A stretch of DNA of 64,000 nucleotides. Origin: JAJRWS01 sp039831705. Lineage in GTDB: Bacteria > Planctomycetota > Planctomycetia > Pirellulales > Lacipirellulaceae. A program made the translations under genes and the position numbers. Of the stretch, positions 45,001-53,425 are shown piece by piece. Where the stretch lies: positions 8,114-72,113 of the forward strand of contig JBDOMT010000215.1 of NCBI GenBank assembly GCA_039831705.1. The letters are read 5' to 3'. Within the stretch, counting starts at the first letter, position 1. The number at the start of each line of letters is the position of its first letter. A model generated the notes under the pieces. The model was not told the DNA's origin, searched no databases, and was given only the letters and a program-made list of their open reading frames with translations.

Positions 45001-45223
45001 GATTACTCTGTTTGAAGATTTCCTATGCGCGGAAAGATGTGGCAATCCATGCCTGCTACAATAAATCGGCAACCTGCGGCAGTAATCTCAACCCACCCCT
45101 TGATGCCATTACACTTTACCCAATTTCCACAATGTAAATTCGTTGTGATAGCGTCGCTGGACCGAATGTTGTATTGTGTCGATCAGTTGCCGCGAAATAA
45201 GTTCCCACTTTCCGCCCCCGCCC

Positions 45224-48133
45224 ATGACCATCCAACGCATATTCCTGGGCACAAACCGACCCGCCTTGCATTTGGCTACCGATTATCTGTTTGGCCGGTT
45301 CGCGCAACCTGGGCAGGCCGACTTTCGACAGGTGACCTTGGTGCTGCCCGGTGGTCGTGCGGGAAGGCGATTGCTGGAACGGCTGATCGATGAATCGAAA
45401 CGACAAAATGCCCGCTTCACACCACCAAAAATTCTTACCGTAGGCCAACTGCCAGAGCAGCTCTACCAGTCCAAAAAACCGTTTGCGGACGATTTAGTAC
45501 AACAACTCGTGTGGTCGGAAACATTGCAAAGTTTCGACCCCAGCGCACTGCAACAAGTCATCGCTGAATTGCCCAGCACTGCCTCCAACGATTCCTATGC
45601 GTGGGAACACTGGCTCGCATTGGGCAAGCTAATGCAAGGGTTACACCGCGAATTGGCCAGCAATGCGCTCGATTTTTCCGACGTGGTGCAACAACTCGAC
45701 GCATGGTCCCAGCAGAATTTGGCGGCAGGCGATGTGGCCGCAGGAGCAACTGACCCGACAATCCGAGAAAAGGAACGCTGGGCATTGTTTTCCCAACTCC
45801 AGCAGGCCTACCTGGCTCGGCTCGATCGACTCGATTTGTGGGACCGTCAGACAGCGCGTCGTATTGCGATTGATCGCAATGAGTGCCATGCCGCACAGCC
45901 TATCCTCCTGGTTGGCACTGTCGACTTGGAGGGAACTTTACGGCAGATGCTGGATCAGGTCAGCCATCAGGTGACCGCGCTGATCTATGCTCCATCGCGG
46001 TGGGGCAATCGATTCGACAGTCATGGTTGCCTGGAACCGGCGACCTGGCAGGCAGCCAAACTGGACCTTCCCGATCATCAATTGATTCGGGCCGACGGTC
46101 CGATCGATCAGGCGGAGTCGGTCGCACAACAGATTGCCTCCTATCAGGGACGCCTGCGTGCCGATCAGATTACGGTCGGGCTGCCCGATGAGCAGATCGT
46201 GCCGCAACTCACACGCCAATTGGATGCCTGCAAGTTGCCCAACCGGTTTGGTCCCGGGCTAACACTTGCCCACAGTCGAGTATTACGGATGTTGTCCGAT
46301 CTGTCCGAGTGGTTGGCAACCAGCAGCTATGAGGCTTTCGCCTCGTTGGTGCGGCATCCGGATATCGAAATGTGGTTGCTGGAAATGGGGGTACGGCCTG
46401 GATGGATTGATGTGCTGGATGCTTATTACCGTGACCATCTGCCGGCAAAAATCGATGGAACATGGCTCAAGAGCGAAGAAAAAACCCAATCACTTCGAAC
46501 CGTCTACCAACGATTGGCTCAACTGACTGCCTCCTTGGCACCCCTGCGGCTAAAACCAGATGGTCCCACACCTGATAACGCCTCTTCAACAAGCCAGCCA
46601 TCGGAACGCCAGTCTCTGGATCACCACCTGGCACCGATTGCCCAATTGCTGCAAGACCTCTATGGCCAGCGGACTTTTCAATTGGATCAGGAAGCCGAAC
46701 GGATGAGCTGGCAGGCGTGCCGCGAAGTGCAACAGGTTCTGGAGACTCTGGCGGCCATTCCCCCTTCGCTCATGCCACAGATTACGGCTGCCGAAGGGCT
46801 GCAACTAATAGGCAGACTACTAGATAATGTGCAAGTTCCAGCCCGGTCGGAAAAAGTACCCATTGAATTGGTGGGTTGGTTGGAATTACCTCTGGACGAT
46901 GCGCCAGCGCTAGTCGTGACAAGCTTCAACCAACCATTTGTCCCAACCAGCATTCAGGCGGACCAATTTTTACCCGGGACCATGCGCACCGCCCTGGGCT
47001 TGGAAGATAATCGGCGCCGTTACGCGCGCGATGCCTATGCGGTCAGCACCCTGTTGGCGCCCTGGCGTAACACCAGCTGGATCGTAGCGAGGCGCAATAT
47101 GCAGGGGGATCCGCTGGCTCCCAGTCGGTTGTTGTTTGCCACCTCTCCCGAAAAGGTCGCGCTGCGGGCGATGCAATTTTTCGGCCCGGCAAAGCCTGCC
47201 ACCGCGCGGACTCCGATGGCTGGCGACTTGATCACCTCTTCCCCACGGGCCACCTCTCCCAATCAGGCTACCTTCGAAGTTCCGCAACCTCATCCACTGA
47301 CCGAACCACTCACTTCGATGAGCGTGACCTCCTTTGCCCAGTATATGGCATGCCCCTACCGCTTTTACTTGGAGTACGTGCTGGGTCTGCGCCATGTGCA
47401 CGATAGGGCGACTGAATTGGACGGAGCCGCTTTTGGTACACTGGCACACTATGTCTTAGAGCAATTTGGCACCAGCGAACAACGCGATGCGTGTGCAGTC
47501 GACAAAATCACCAAAACACTCAACCAAATTCTCGATCGGCGCGTCAGGCAGCTATTTGGTTCGCACCCGCGTCCAGCGGTGAAACTTCAAGTCGAGCAAC
47601 TCCGACTACGTTTGAAAATATTTTCCACCTGGCAGGCAAACAGACGTTCAGAAGGATGGCAAATTGAACATACCGAATTGGCTTTTCGTGAGCAGCCGGC
47701 AAAACTGATCGTTGATGGTGAACCGATGCAATTGACCGGGCGAATCGACCGGATCGACTTTAACGAAGCCACCGGCAAACGACAAATCCTCGATTACAAA
47801 ACGGGCGATGCGGGAGATGAGCCCCAAAAAACCCATCGCCGAAGAGACACCTGGATCGACTTGCAACTGCCCCTCTATCGGCATCTAGTGCGAGCATTAG
47901 AGATATCCGGACCGGTAGAATTGGCCTACATTCGGTTGCCCAAGAGGATTGACCTATCGGTGTTGGCAAAAGCCAACTGGTCCGAAGCGGAGTTGGAGTC
48001 GGCCGACGAGATGGCCTATCAGATTGTGCGTCAGGTTCGAGAGCAAAAGTTCTGGCCACCGGTCAAACCGGCCCCCCGATACAGCGAAGACCTGGCAGCA
48101 ATCTGCATGGATGGGGTCTTTGGAAAAAAATGA
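45224..48133 (+). CDS. addB: AddB/RexB-like PD-(D/E)XK nuclease
   Basis: ATG at 45224 (MTIQRIFLGTNRPALHLATD) is preferred to a GTG 48 bases upstream. 969 residues with the AddB layout: an inactivated helicase-like N-terminal two thirds and a C-terminal nuclease domain with MSVTSFAQYMACPYRFYLEY, GAAFGTLAHYVLEQF, LTGRIDRIDFNEATG (Asp) and ILDYKTGDAG (Asp-x-Lys). In Bacillus-type AddB a [4Fe-4S] cluster uses the CPYRF cysteine plus three C-terminal cysteines; only one C-terminal cysteine (AAICMDGVF) is seen here, so the cluster appears incomplete. Probably partners with the AddA-like helicase at 48454 in double-strand break end processing. Confidence 0.85.
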   Translation: MTIQRIFLGTNRPALHLATDYLFGRFAQPGQADFRQVTLVLPGGRAGRRLLERLIDESKRQNARFTPPKILTVGQLPEQLYQSKKPFADDLVQQLVWSETLQSFDPSALQQVIAELPSTASNDSYAWEHWLALGKLMQGLHRELASNALDFSDVVQQLDAWSQQNLAAGDVAAGATDPTIREKERWALFSQLQQAYLARLDRLDLWDRQTARRIAIDRNECHAAQPILLVGTVDLEGTLRQMLDQVSHQVTALIYAPSRWGNRFDSHGCLEPATWQAAKLDLPDHQLIRADGPIDQAESVAQQIASYQGRLRADQITVGLPDEQIVPQLTRQLDACKLPNRFGPGLTLAHSRVLRMLSDLSEWLATSSYEAFASLVRHPDIEMWLLEMGVRPGWIDVLDAYYRDHLPAKIDGTWLKSEEKTQSLRTVYQRLAQLTASLAPLRLKPDGPTPDNASSTSQPSERQSLDHHLAPIAQLLQDLYGQRTFQLDQEAERMSWQACREVQQVLETLAAIPPSLMPQITAAEGLQLIGRLLDNVQVPARSEKVPIELVGWLELPLDDAPALVVTSFNQPFVPTSIQADQFLPGTMRTALGLEDNRRRYARDAYAVSTLLAPWRNTSWIVARRNMQGDPLAPSRLLFATSPEKVALRAMQFFGPAKPATARTPMAGDLITSSPRATSPNQATFEVPQPHPLTEPLTSMSVTSFAQYMACPYRFYLEYVLGLRHVHDRATELDGAAFGTLAHYVLEQFGTSEQRDACAVDKITKTLNQILDRRVRQLFGSHPRPAVKLQVEQLRLRLKIFSTWQANRRSEGWQIEHTELAFREQPAKLIVDGEPMQLTGRIDRIDFNEATGKRQILDYKTGDAGDEPQKTHRRRDTWIDLQLPLYRHLVRALEISGPVELAYIRLPKRIDLSVLAKANWSEAELESADEMAYQIVRQVREQKFWPPVKPAPRYSEDLAAICMDGVFGKK

Positions 48134-48199
48134 TTCGGATGGACTGTTTGAATTAACACCGTGCTTCAATTGCGAAACGATGACATGCCGTAAAATGAA

Positions 48200-48399
48200 T
48201 CCCACATGCCGTCGCTCCGCGACTCAGATTTGGATGGGTTACCAATATATTGGATGTAGTAACCCATATTGAACCACGAAATTGTGACATGCGGTGGCAC
48301 CATAATTTGAACCGCAGAGCGGTGGCATGTGATAGCTGGGACTTTAGTCCCAGGGTTATCACACAAATCATTTGAGTCGCGGAGCGACGGCATGTGGGA
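48200..48399. repeat. REP-like palindromes (family 2), 25-base arms
   Basis: CCCACATGCCGTCGCTCCGC (48201) is answered by GCGGAGCGACGGCATGTGGG (48379-48398), with an inner related hairpin (CTGGGACTTTAGTCCCAG near 48337). The 320-base gap between the addB- and addA-like genes holds nothing else. It may act as a terminator or attenuator between them. Confidence 0.75.
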
Positions 48400-48453
48400 C
48401 TCACCCTGACTAGCTTCACGTTAATGTTTTTTTCGGAAATCGATATCTGAAAA

Positions 48454-51400
48454 ATGGCGAAACCTACCCCCCTAAAGCATGAACTAATCCGCGCCTCGGC
48501 CGGTACGGGTAAAACGTACCAGTTGACCAACCGTTACCTGCGCCTGCTACGGATGGGAGAACAGCCTCAAGACATCTTGGCGTCTACTTTTACCCGTAAG
48601 GCGGCCGGTGAAATTTTGGATCGGGTGCTGCTGCGACTGGCGGCAGGAGCGACCGATCCGGCCGAGTTGTCCAACCTGCGCAACGCACTGGAAGATAAAA
48701 CGCTGACCCGCCAGGCATGTCTCGATTTGCTGGTAGAGGCTGCTCAAAACTTGCACCGACTGCGAATTGGCACCCTCGATAGTCTATTTATCCAACTAGC
48801 CCACAGCTTTTCACTCGACCTCGGTTTGCCTCCGGGCTGGAACATAGCCGATGAACATGTCGACTTGCGTTTGCAAGACCAGGCCGTGGATGGGTTGTTG
48901 GCCGGTGAACAGACGGCCGACTTGATAACCCTGGTGCACTCCCTGACTCACGGTGAAACAACTCGCAGCCTCGATCGCGAGGTCCGTGATCGGGTTAAAT
49001 CGCTGTACGGAATCTATCGAGAGACCGAGGCCAAAGCCTGGCAGCGAGTGCCACGGGGAAAGACACTCACCGAGGATCAACTGACGGCAGCGATCGACAT
49101 TTTGAAATCGGTACAACTGCCAAAAAACAAACATTGGACCAATCAGCATAAGAAAGATGTGCAGGCAGCCGAGGAAGCCAATTGGGAAAAATTCATTTCC
49201 CGCGGAATTGCCGGCAAAGTGGCCGCTGGCGAAGATCGTTATCACCAAAAACCGATCGAAGCACCGGTGGTGGACGCTTACCAGCCATTGCTTCACCATG
49301 CCAAAGGGGTGCTACTGAATCGTCTGGCCGATCAAACGGCGGCCACCTGGCATCTGCTCGACAAATATCATGACCACTACCAACGTCTAAAGCGGCAGCA
49401 ACGGGTGCTGCGTTTCGAAGATGTGACCTTCCAACTGGCCAGCGCGGTGAGCCCGATTGGCGCCGCCCAGGCTGCTTTTCGTCTCGATGCGCCCATTCGT
49501 CATTTGCTGCTGGACGAATTCCAAGATACTTCCCTACTCCAATGGAAAGTCGTGCAACCCTACGTGCGTCAGATCACCCAGGGCAAGCAGGGACAATCGT
49601 TTTTCTGTGTCGGCGATGTGAAGCAGGCAATCTATGGTTGGCGCGGTGGCGTCGCGGAGGTGTTTGGATCCGCCCACGCGGAAATACCAGACTGCAAGGA
49701 GCAATCGCTGGACGTCAGTTGGCGTAGCGCGCCGGTGATCATCGAAACGGTGAATGAAATCTTTAAACATTTGGACAACCATACCAATTTGGGCGACCTG
49801 GAAGAACCAGTTACCCAATGGCAGAAAAAATTTCGTCCCCACCAAACGGCCGGACCAATCCAAAAGCACCAAGGCTATGCATGCATGCAGGTTGCACGCA
49901 GTGCAGGCGAAGATGAGAGTGAAGAGCAGAAAGTGATCACCTTACGGTTTGCAGCCGAGCAGGTAGCAGACTGGAAACGGCAGGCACCCGGTCAGTCCAT
50001 TGGTGTACTGGTGCGACGCAACGAGGCCGTACGACGGTTGATTTACGAATTACGCGAATTGGGCATCGAAGCGAGTGAAGAAGGAGGCAGTTCGCTGGAC
50101 GATTCGGCAGCCGTACGAGTGGTTTTATCGCTGGTGCATCTGGCCGATCATCCGTCCGACCGGGTGGCCCGTTATCACCTGGCCAACTCGCCACTGTCCA
50201 GTTGGCTGAATTGGTATGGAGGAAGCAAATCGTTGAACCCGAGGGAAATGGCCAGCTCGACTGGAAATTCAATTGCCGGCTGCTGCGGTCGGGCCGTGCG
50301 ACAACAATTAATGGACATAGGTTATGGCAAGGCCATCAATGGCTGGGCCAAGCAGCTCGCTCCCGCCTGCAATCAGCGCGAACTACGACGGCTGGAAAAG
50401 CTGATTGGTTTGGCCTACTTGTACGACACCCATGCCAATTCGCGTCCGGATGATTTTATACGCTACATCGAAACGCAAAAAGTACACGATCCGATGGCCG
50501 CCGATGTGCGTGTGATGACCATCCACCAGGCCAAAGGCCTGGAGTTCGACATTGTGGTGTTGACCGATCTGGAAGCAAATCTGGTCGGACAACGAGACCA
50601 TCTGGTGGTAGGACGTCCCTCCCCCACCGAGCCAATCGAGCACGTTTGCCGCCGCTGCAATGCACAAATCCGGGAATTGCTTCCTCCAGCATGGCAACAC
50701 CGATTTCAAGAAACGGATCATCAAAATGTGGCCGAATCGTTATGCGTGCTTTACGTCGCGGTAACCCGTGCAGTGCATGTCCTGCACATGATCGTCGATC
50801 CCTCCAATGCCAATGAAAAATCGCTGCACAAACAGCTCAGTGGCCTGTTGCGGGCGGCACTAACCGATGGACAACGGTTGGAACCAGAGCAGATTGTCTT
50901 TGAACATGGGCAGCGACAGGCGATTGTTGGGAAAGAGGTAGACCCAGAGATCCCCCAAACCACGAAAAAAGAGAAGAAGGCGGAGGCCATTTCCCTGGCT
51001 CCGTCCAGTAACCACCATCGACGCGGATTGGAACGAGTAAGCCCTTCAGAATTGGAGGGCACCGGTGGCGGCACGACCGTCCGTTTCACCAATACTTGGA
51101 GTCGTAGAAGTCAGGGAAAATCTGACCAAGGGCGAACCGCTGCACTGCAACGCGGCACTCTCATTCATGCCTGGTTTGAACAAATCAACTGGCTCGAAGA
51201 AGGTTTGCCAGACGAAGCCAGCTTGCGACTCGTGGCGGAGAAGGCCATCACGGGCAGCCTGGACGAATGTGACTGGCCGACGCTGATCGATGAGTTTCAC
51301 CAGATGTGCGCACAACCTCAAATTGCCGCCTGTCTGCGCCGCGATGCGTATGCGCAATATGCCACCACCATCGACAACTTCAGCAGCCAGGCAGAAAACT

Positions 51401-51717
51401 TGGGCCCAACAGAAAACTTGGTCGTAGAAAACGAACGCCCCATCGCGATCCGTGATGGAGAACACCTGCTGACCGGCCACATCGACCGCCTGGTGACTTG
51501 CTACCAGCAAGGCCGTCCGGTTGCTGCAGAAATCCTCGACTACAAAACCGACGCTATTTCCGATCGGACCCAACTGCTGGAAAAAGTCGAGTATTACCGA
51601 CCGCAACTGGAAGCCTACCGAAGGGCCGTCTGCCAAACGTTCCAATTGGCCGAAAGTCAGGTGGCCGCAAAATTGCTCTTCGTCACCAGCGGCGAAGTGG
51701 AGTTGGTCGTAGCTTAA
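48454..51717 (+). CDS. addA: AddA/RecB-like UvrD helicase-nuclease
   Basis: 1087 residues. SF1 helicase motifs: Walker A RASAGTGKTYQLTNRYL (near residue 13), STFTRKAAGEIL (Ia), LLLDEFQDTS (II), VGDVKQAIYGWRGG (III), and motifs V-VI around VMTIHQAKGLEFDIVVLTDL and LCVLYVAVTRAVHVL. The C-terminal nuclease domain has LLTGHIDRLVT and AEILDYKTDA (PD-(D/E)XK). Homologous recombination helicase-nuclease of the AddAB type, paired with the preceding gene. No recB/recC/recD present. Confidence 0.92.
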   Translation: MAKPTPLKHELIRASAGTGKTYQLTNRYLRLLRMGEQPQDILASTFTRKAAGEILDRVLLRLAAGATDPAELSNLRNALEDKTLTRQACLDLLVEAAQNLHRLRIGTLDSLFIQLAHSFSLDLGLPPGWNIADEHVDLRLQDQAVDGLLAGEQTADLITLVHSLTHGETTRSLDREVRDRVKSLYGIYRETEAKAWQRVPRGKTLTEDQLTAAIDILKSVQLPKNKHWTNQHKKDVQAAEEANWEKFISRGIAGKVAAGEDRYHQKPIEAPVVDAYQPLLHHAKGVLLNRLADQTAATWHLLDKYHDHYQRLKRQQRVLRFEDVTFQLASAVSPIGAAQAAFRLDAPIRHLLLDEFQDTSLLQWKVVQPYVRQITQGKQGQSFFCVGDVKQAIYGWRGGVAEVFGSAHAEIPDCKEQSLDVSWRSAPVIIETVNEIFKHLDNHTNLGDLEEPVTQWQKKFRPHQTAGPIQKHQGYACMQVARSAGEDESEEQKVITLRFAAEQVADWKRQAPGQSIGVLVRRNEAVRRLIYELRELGIEASEEGGSSLDDSAAVRVVLSLVHLADHPSDRVARYHLANSPLSSWLNWYGGSKSLNPREMASSTGNSIAGCCGRAVRQQLMDIGYGKAINGWAKQLAPACNQRELRRLEKLIGLAYLYDTHANSRPDDFIRYIETQKVHDPMAADVRVMTIHQAKGLEFDIVVLTDLEANLVGQRDHLVVGRPSPTEPIEHVCRRCNAQIRELLPPAWQHRFQETDHQNVAESLCVLYVAVTRAVHVLHMIVDPSNANEKSLHKQLSGLLRAALTDGQRLEPEQIVFEHGQRQAIVGKEVDPEIPQTTKKEKKAEAISLAPSSNHHRRGLERVSPSELEGTGGGTTVRFTNTWSRRSQGKSDQGRTAALQRGTLIHAWFEQINWLEEGLPDEASLRLVAEKAITGSLDECDWPTLIDEFHQMCAQPQIAACLRRDAYAQYATTIDNFSSQAENLGPTENLVVENERPIAIRDGEHLLTGHIDRLVTCYQQGRPVAAEILDYKTDAISDRTQLLEKVEYYRPQLEAYRRAVCQTFQLAESQVAAKLLFVTSGEVELVVA

Positions 51718-51755
51718 GATCAACACAGTTTCCAAACGTACACCAACTCTGACCT

Positions 51756-51784
51756 TGATTATCATTATAACACATGTTATAATA
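51756..51784 (+). promoter_or_regulatory. Predicted promoter of the AbrB-Doc operon with overlapping operator
   Basis: TTGATT (51756-51761), 17-base spacing and TATAAT (51779-51784) form a near-consensus sigma-70-type promoter. The -10 region lies inside an inverted repeat, ATTATAACA-CA-TGTTATAAT (51765-51784), with nine-base arms. An autoregulatory operator bound by the AbrB-type antitoxin is the simplest reading. Confidence 0.75.
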
Positions 51785-51868
51785 TTGTAGCCTGGGTTGG
51801 TGATGCAAATTAATACAAGCCTGCAGCCTAACGGGCTGTAGATTTAACGCCCCAAGGAGCAAAATGCT

Positions 51869-52093
51869 ATGACTGCTGTAAAAGTAACGACTGTTGGAAA
51901 CTCGGTGGGCATTGTGTTGCCCAAAGAGTTGTTAGAGCGGTTGCGCATCAATAAGGGCGACATGCTGCAAGTGATAGAAACGCCTGACGGCGTGGAACTC
52001 ACTCCCTACAAAGAAGAATTCGCCCAACAGATGGATGTGGCCGAGCGAGTAATGCGTCAAGATCGCGACGTGCTACGCAAATTGGCTGAGTAA
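51869..52093 (+). CDS. AbrB/MazE/SpoVT-type antitoxin
   Basis: 74 residues. Swapped-hairpin AbrB fold: VTTVGNSVGIVLPKELLERL then RINKGDMLQVIETPDGVELTP. Strong AAGGAG ribosome-binding site nine bases before the ATG. The acidic or helical C-terminus (EEFAQQMDVAERVMRQDRDV) likely contacts the toxin. Its stop is five bases before the Doc-family gene, giving a two-gene operon. AbrB-fold antitoxins with Doc-family toxins are known besides the classical Phd-Doc pair. Confidence 0.9.
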   Translation: MTAVKVTTVGNSVGIVLPKELLERLRINKGDMLQVIETPDGVELTPYKEEFAQQMDVAERVMRQDRDVLRKLAE

Positions 52094-52098
52094 CGATT

Positions 52099-52491
52099 AT
52101 GTCAGAACCTATTTGGATTACCCTCGAATTAACCCACGCTATCCACAAACGCCAACTTGCCGAGCATGGTGGTATCGCAGGCGTGCGTGACGAAGGGTTG
52201 CTTGCTTCCGCCCTTGCGCGGCCCAAGCATCTAATTGCCTATTCCAAAGACCGCCCCGATTGGGCCAGCTTGGCAGCCGCTTATGGTTTTGGCATTGCAA
52301 GAAATCACCCTTTTCTCGATGGCAACAAAAGAACGGCTTATGTCGTCTACCGCACTTTTCTAAAACTCAACGATGTCGATATCGACGCCTCACAGGAAGA
52401 AAAGTACCTGATATTCTTACAACTGGCCGAAGGCACCCTCAGCGAAGAAGAATTGGCCGAGTGGATTCGTTCGCATCTGCAAACCGCTTAA
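52099..52491 (+). CDS. doc: Doc/Fic-family toxin (death-on-curing)
   Basis: 130 residues. Fic/Doc motif ARNHPFLDGNKRTAYV (His, Asp-Gly-Asn-Lys-Arg), the RDEGLLASALARPKHLIAYS N-terminal region, and a Glu/Asp-rich tail. Doc phosphorylates elongation factor Tu and halts translation in the characterised family member. Motif residues are intact, so it could be active. Partner of the preceding AbrB-like gene. The DUF2585-type sequence follows after a 26-base gap. Confidence 0.9.
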   Translation: MSEPIWITLELTHAIHKRQLAEHGGIAGVRDEGLLASALARPKHLIAYSKDRPDWASLAAAYGFGIARNHPFLDGNKRTAYVVYRTFLKLNDVDIDASQEEKYLIFLQLAEGTLSEEELAEWIRSHLQTA

Positions 52492-52517
52492 GGGAAGTAC
52501 CCCAATCGCAACTTGAA

Positions 52518-53095
52518 ATGCCCATGCCGATCCGATTACCATACAGAAAAACCTGGCATTGGTGGGCACTCTTTGCAACCGTGAGCATGACGGTTGTCGT
52601 GCTGCGTAACGAAGGTAGACGCTGGTTTTGCGAATGTGGTCAGCTGCGGTTTTGGGTTGCCGAAGCTCAGAACAATCATACCTCTCAGCACCTGTTCGAC
52701 CCCTATAGTTTTTCACACATCCAGCATGGATTAGTACTTTTTTTCTCGTGGGTTGGCTGGCTCGACGCTGGAAATGGCCTTGGCAATTATGGCTGACGGT
52801 TGTGATCGAAGCAGGATGGGAAATTTTGGAGAATACCCCCATGGTGATTGACCGCTATCGCGACGCAACCGCCGCATTGGGTTACACGGGCGATTCGATA
52901 CTCAACAGCCTGGGCGATCTGTTGAGTTGTGCGATTGGTTTTTTACTTGCCCGCCACTTGGGATGGCGTGCTACCTGGGTACTGTTCTTCTCGATCGAAA
53001 TGACCATGATCCTGACGATACGAGATAGCCTGCTGTTGAATGTGCTGATGCTGGTCTATCCACTGGAGTTCATCCGGAGCTGGCAATTGGGGTAA
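52518..53095 (+). pseudogene. DUF2585 family gene, interrupted by a -1 frameshift at a T7 run
   Basis: The first reading frame starts at ATG 52518 (MPMPIRLPYRKTWHWWALFA) and contains the DUF2585 features RRWFCECGQLRFWVAEAQNN and SQHLFDPYSFSHIQHGLVLF. The continuation, LARRWKWPWQLWLTVVIEAG, then WEILENTPMVIDRYRDATAA, ending IRSWQLG, lies in the -1 frame (53095 stop). The shift occurs at a T-run 52738-52744 embedded in CTT TTT TTC, which also fits a T-TTT-TTC slippery heptamer. So this is either a broken gene, a sequencing indel in a homopolymer, or a programmed -1 frameshift. Known: DUF2585 proteins are integral membrane proteins of unknown function. The rest of both frames has normal codon use. 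Confidence 0.75.
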
Positions 53096-53245
53096 GCTGG
53101 TCCCACAACCAATACCATTCTACAGCGTTAGAGGTCCCAGCTATTGACGGATAGCCAACTGACCGCGAAGTTGGAGTCAATAGGTCCGCTCGTAATTAGG
53201 CGCTATAGTGTATCATTTCAACTAATATATTGGGGTTGAAAAAAA

Positions 53246-53308
53246 TCAGCCGCAGGGCGTTAGCCCCCGGTTTTTACTCTGCTACCGGGTGCTAACACGT
53301 TTCGGCTC
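53246..53308. repeat. REP-like palindrome (family 1), imperfect copy
   Basis: TCAGCCGCAGGGCGTTAGCC pairs imperfectly with GTGCTAACACGTTTCGGCT. It directly precedes the heptamer repeat at 53314 in the 330-base gap between the DUF2585 remnant and the yhaO-like gene. Confidence 0.75.
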
Positions 53309-53313
53309 AATTT

Positions 53314-53411
53314 TTTCCACTTTCCACTTTCCACTTTCCACTTTCCACTTTCCACTTTCCACTTTCCACTTTCCACTTTCCACTTTCCACTTTCCACTTT
53401 CCACTTTCCAC
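53314..53411 (+). repeat. Fourteen perfect tandem copies of TTTCCAC
   Basis: Continuous 98 bases with period seven, no changes in any copy, ending 14 bases before the ATG of the yhaO-like gene. The spacer to the start codon (TTTATTAACCCCCC) has no visible ribosome-binding site. Because seven is not a multiple of three, copy-number change would shift any overlapping frame and the promoter-start spacing. Confidence 0.97.
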
Positions 53412-53425
53412 TTTATTAACCCCCC

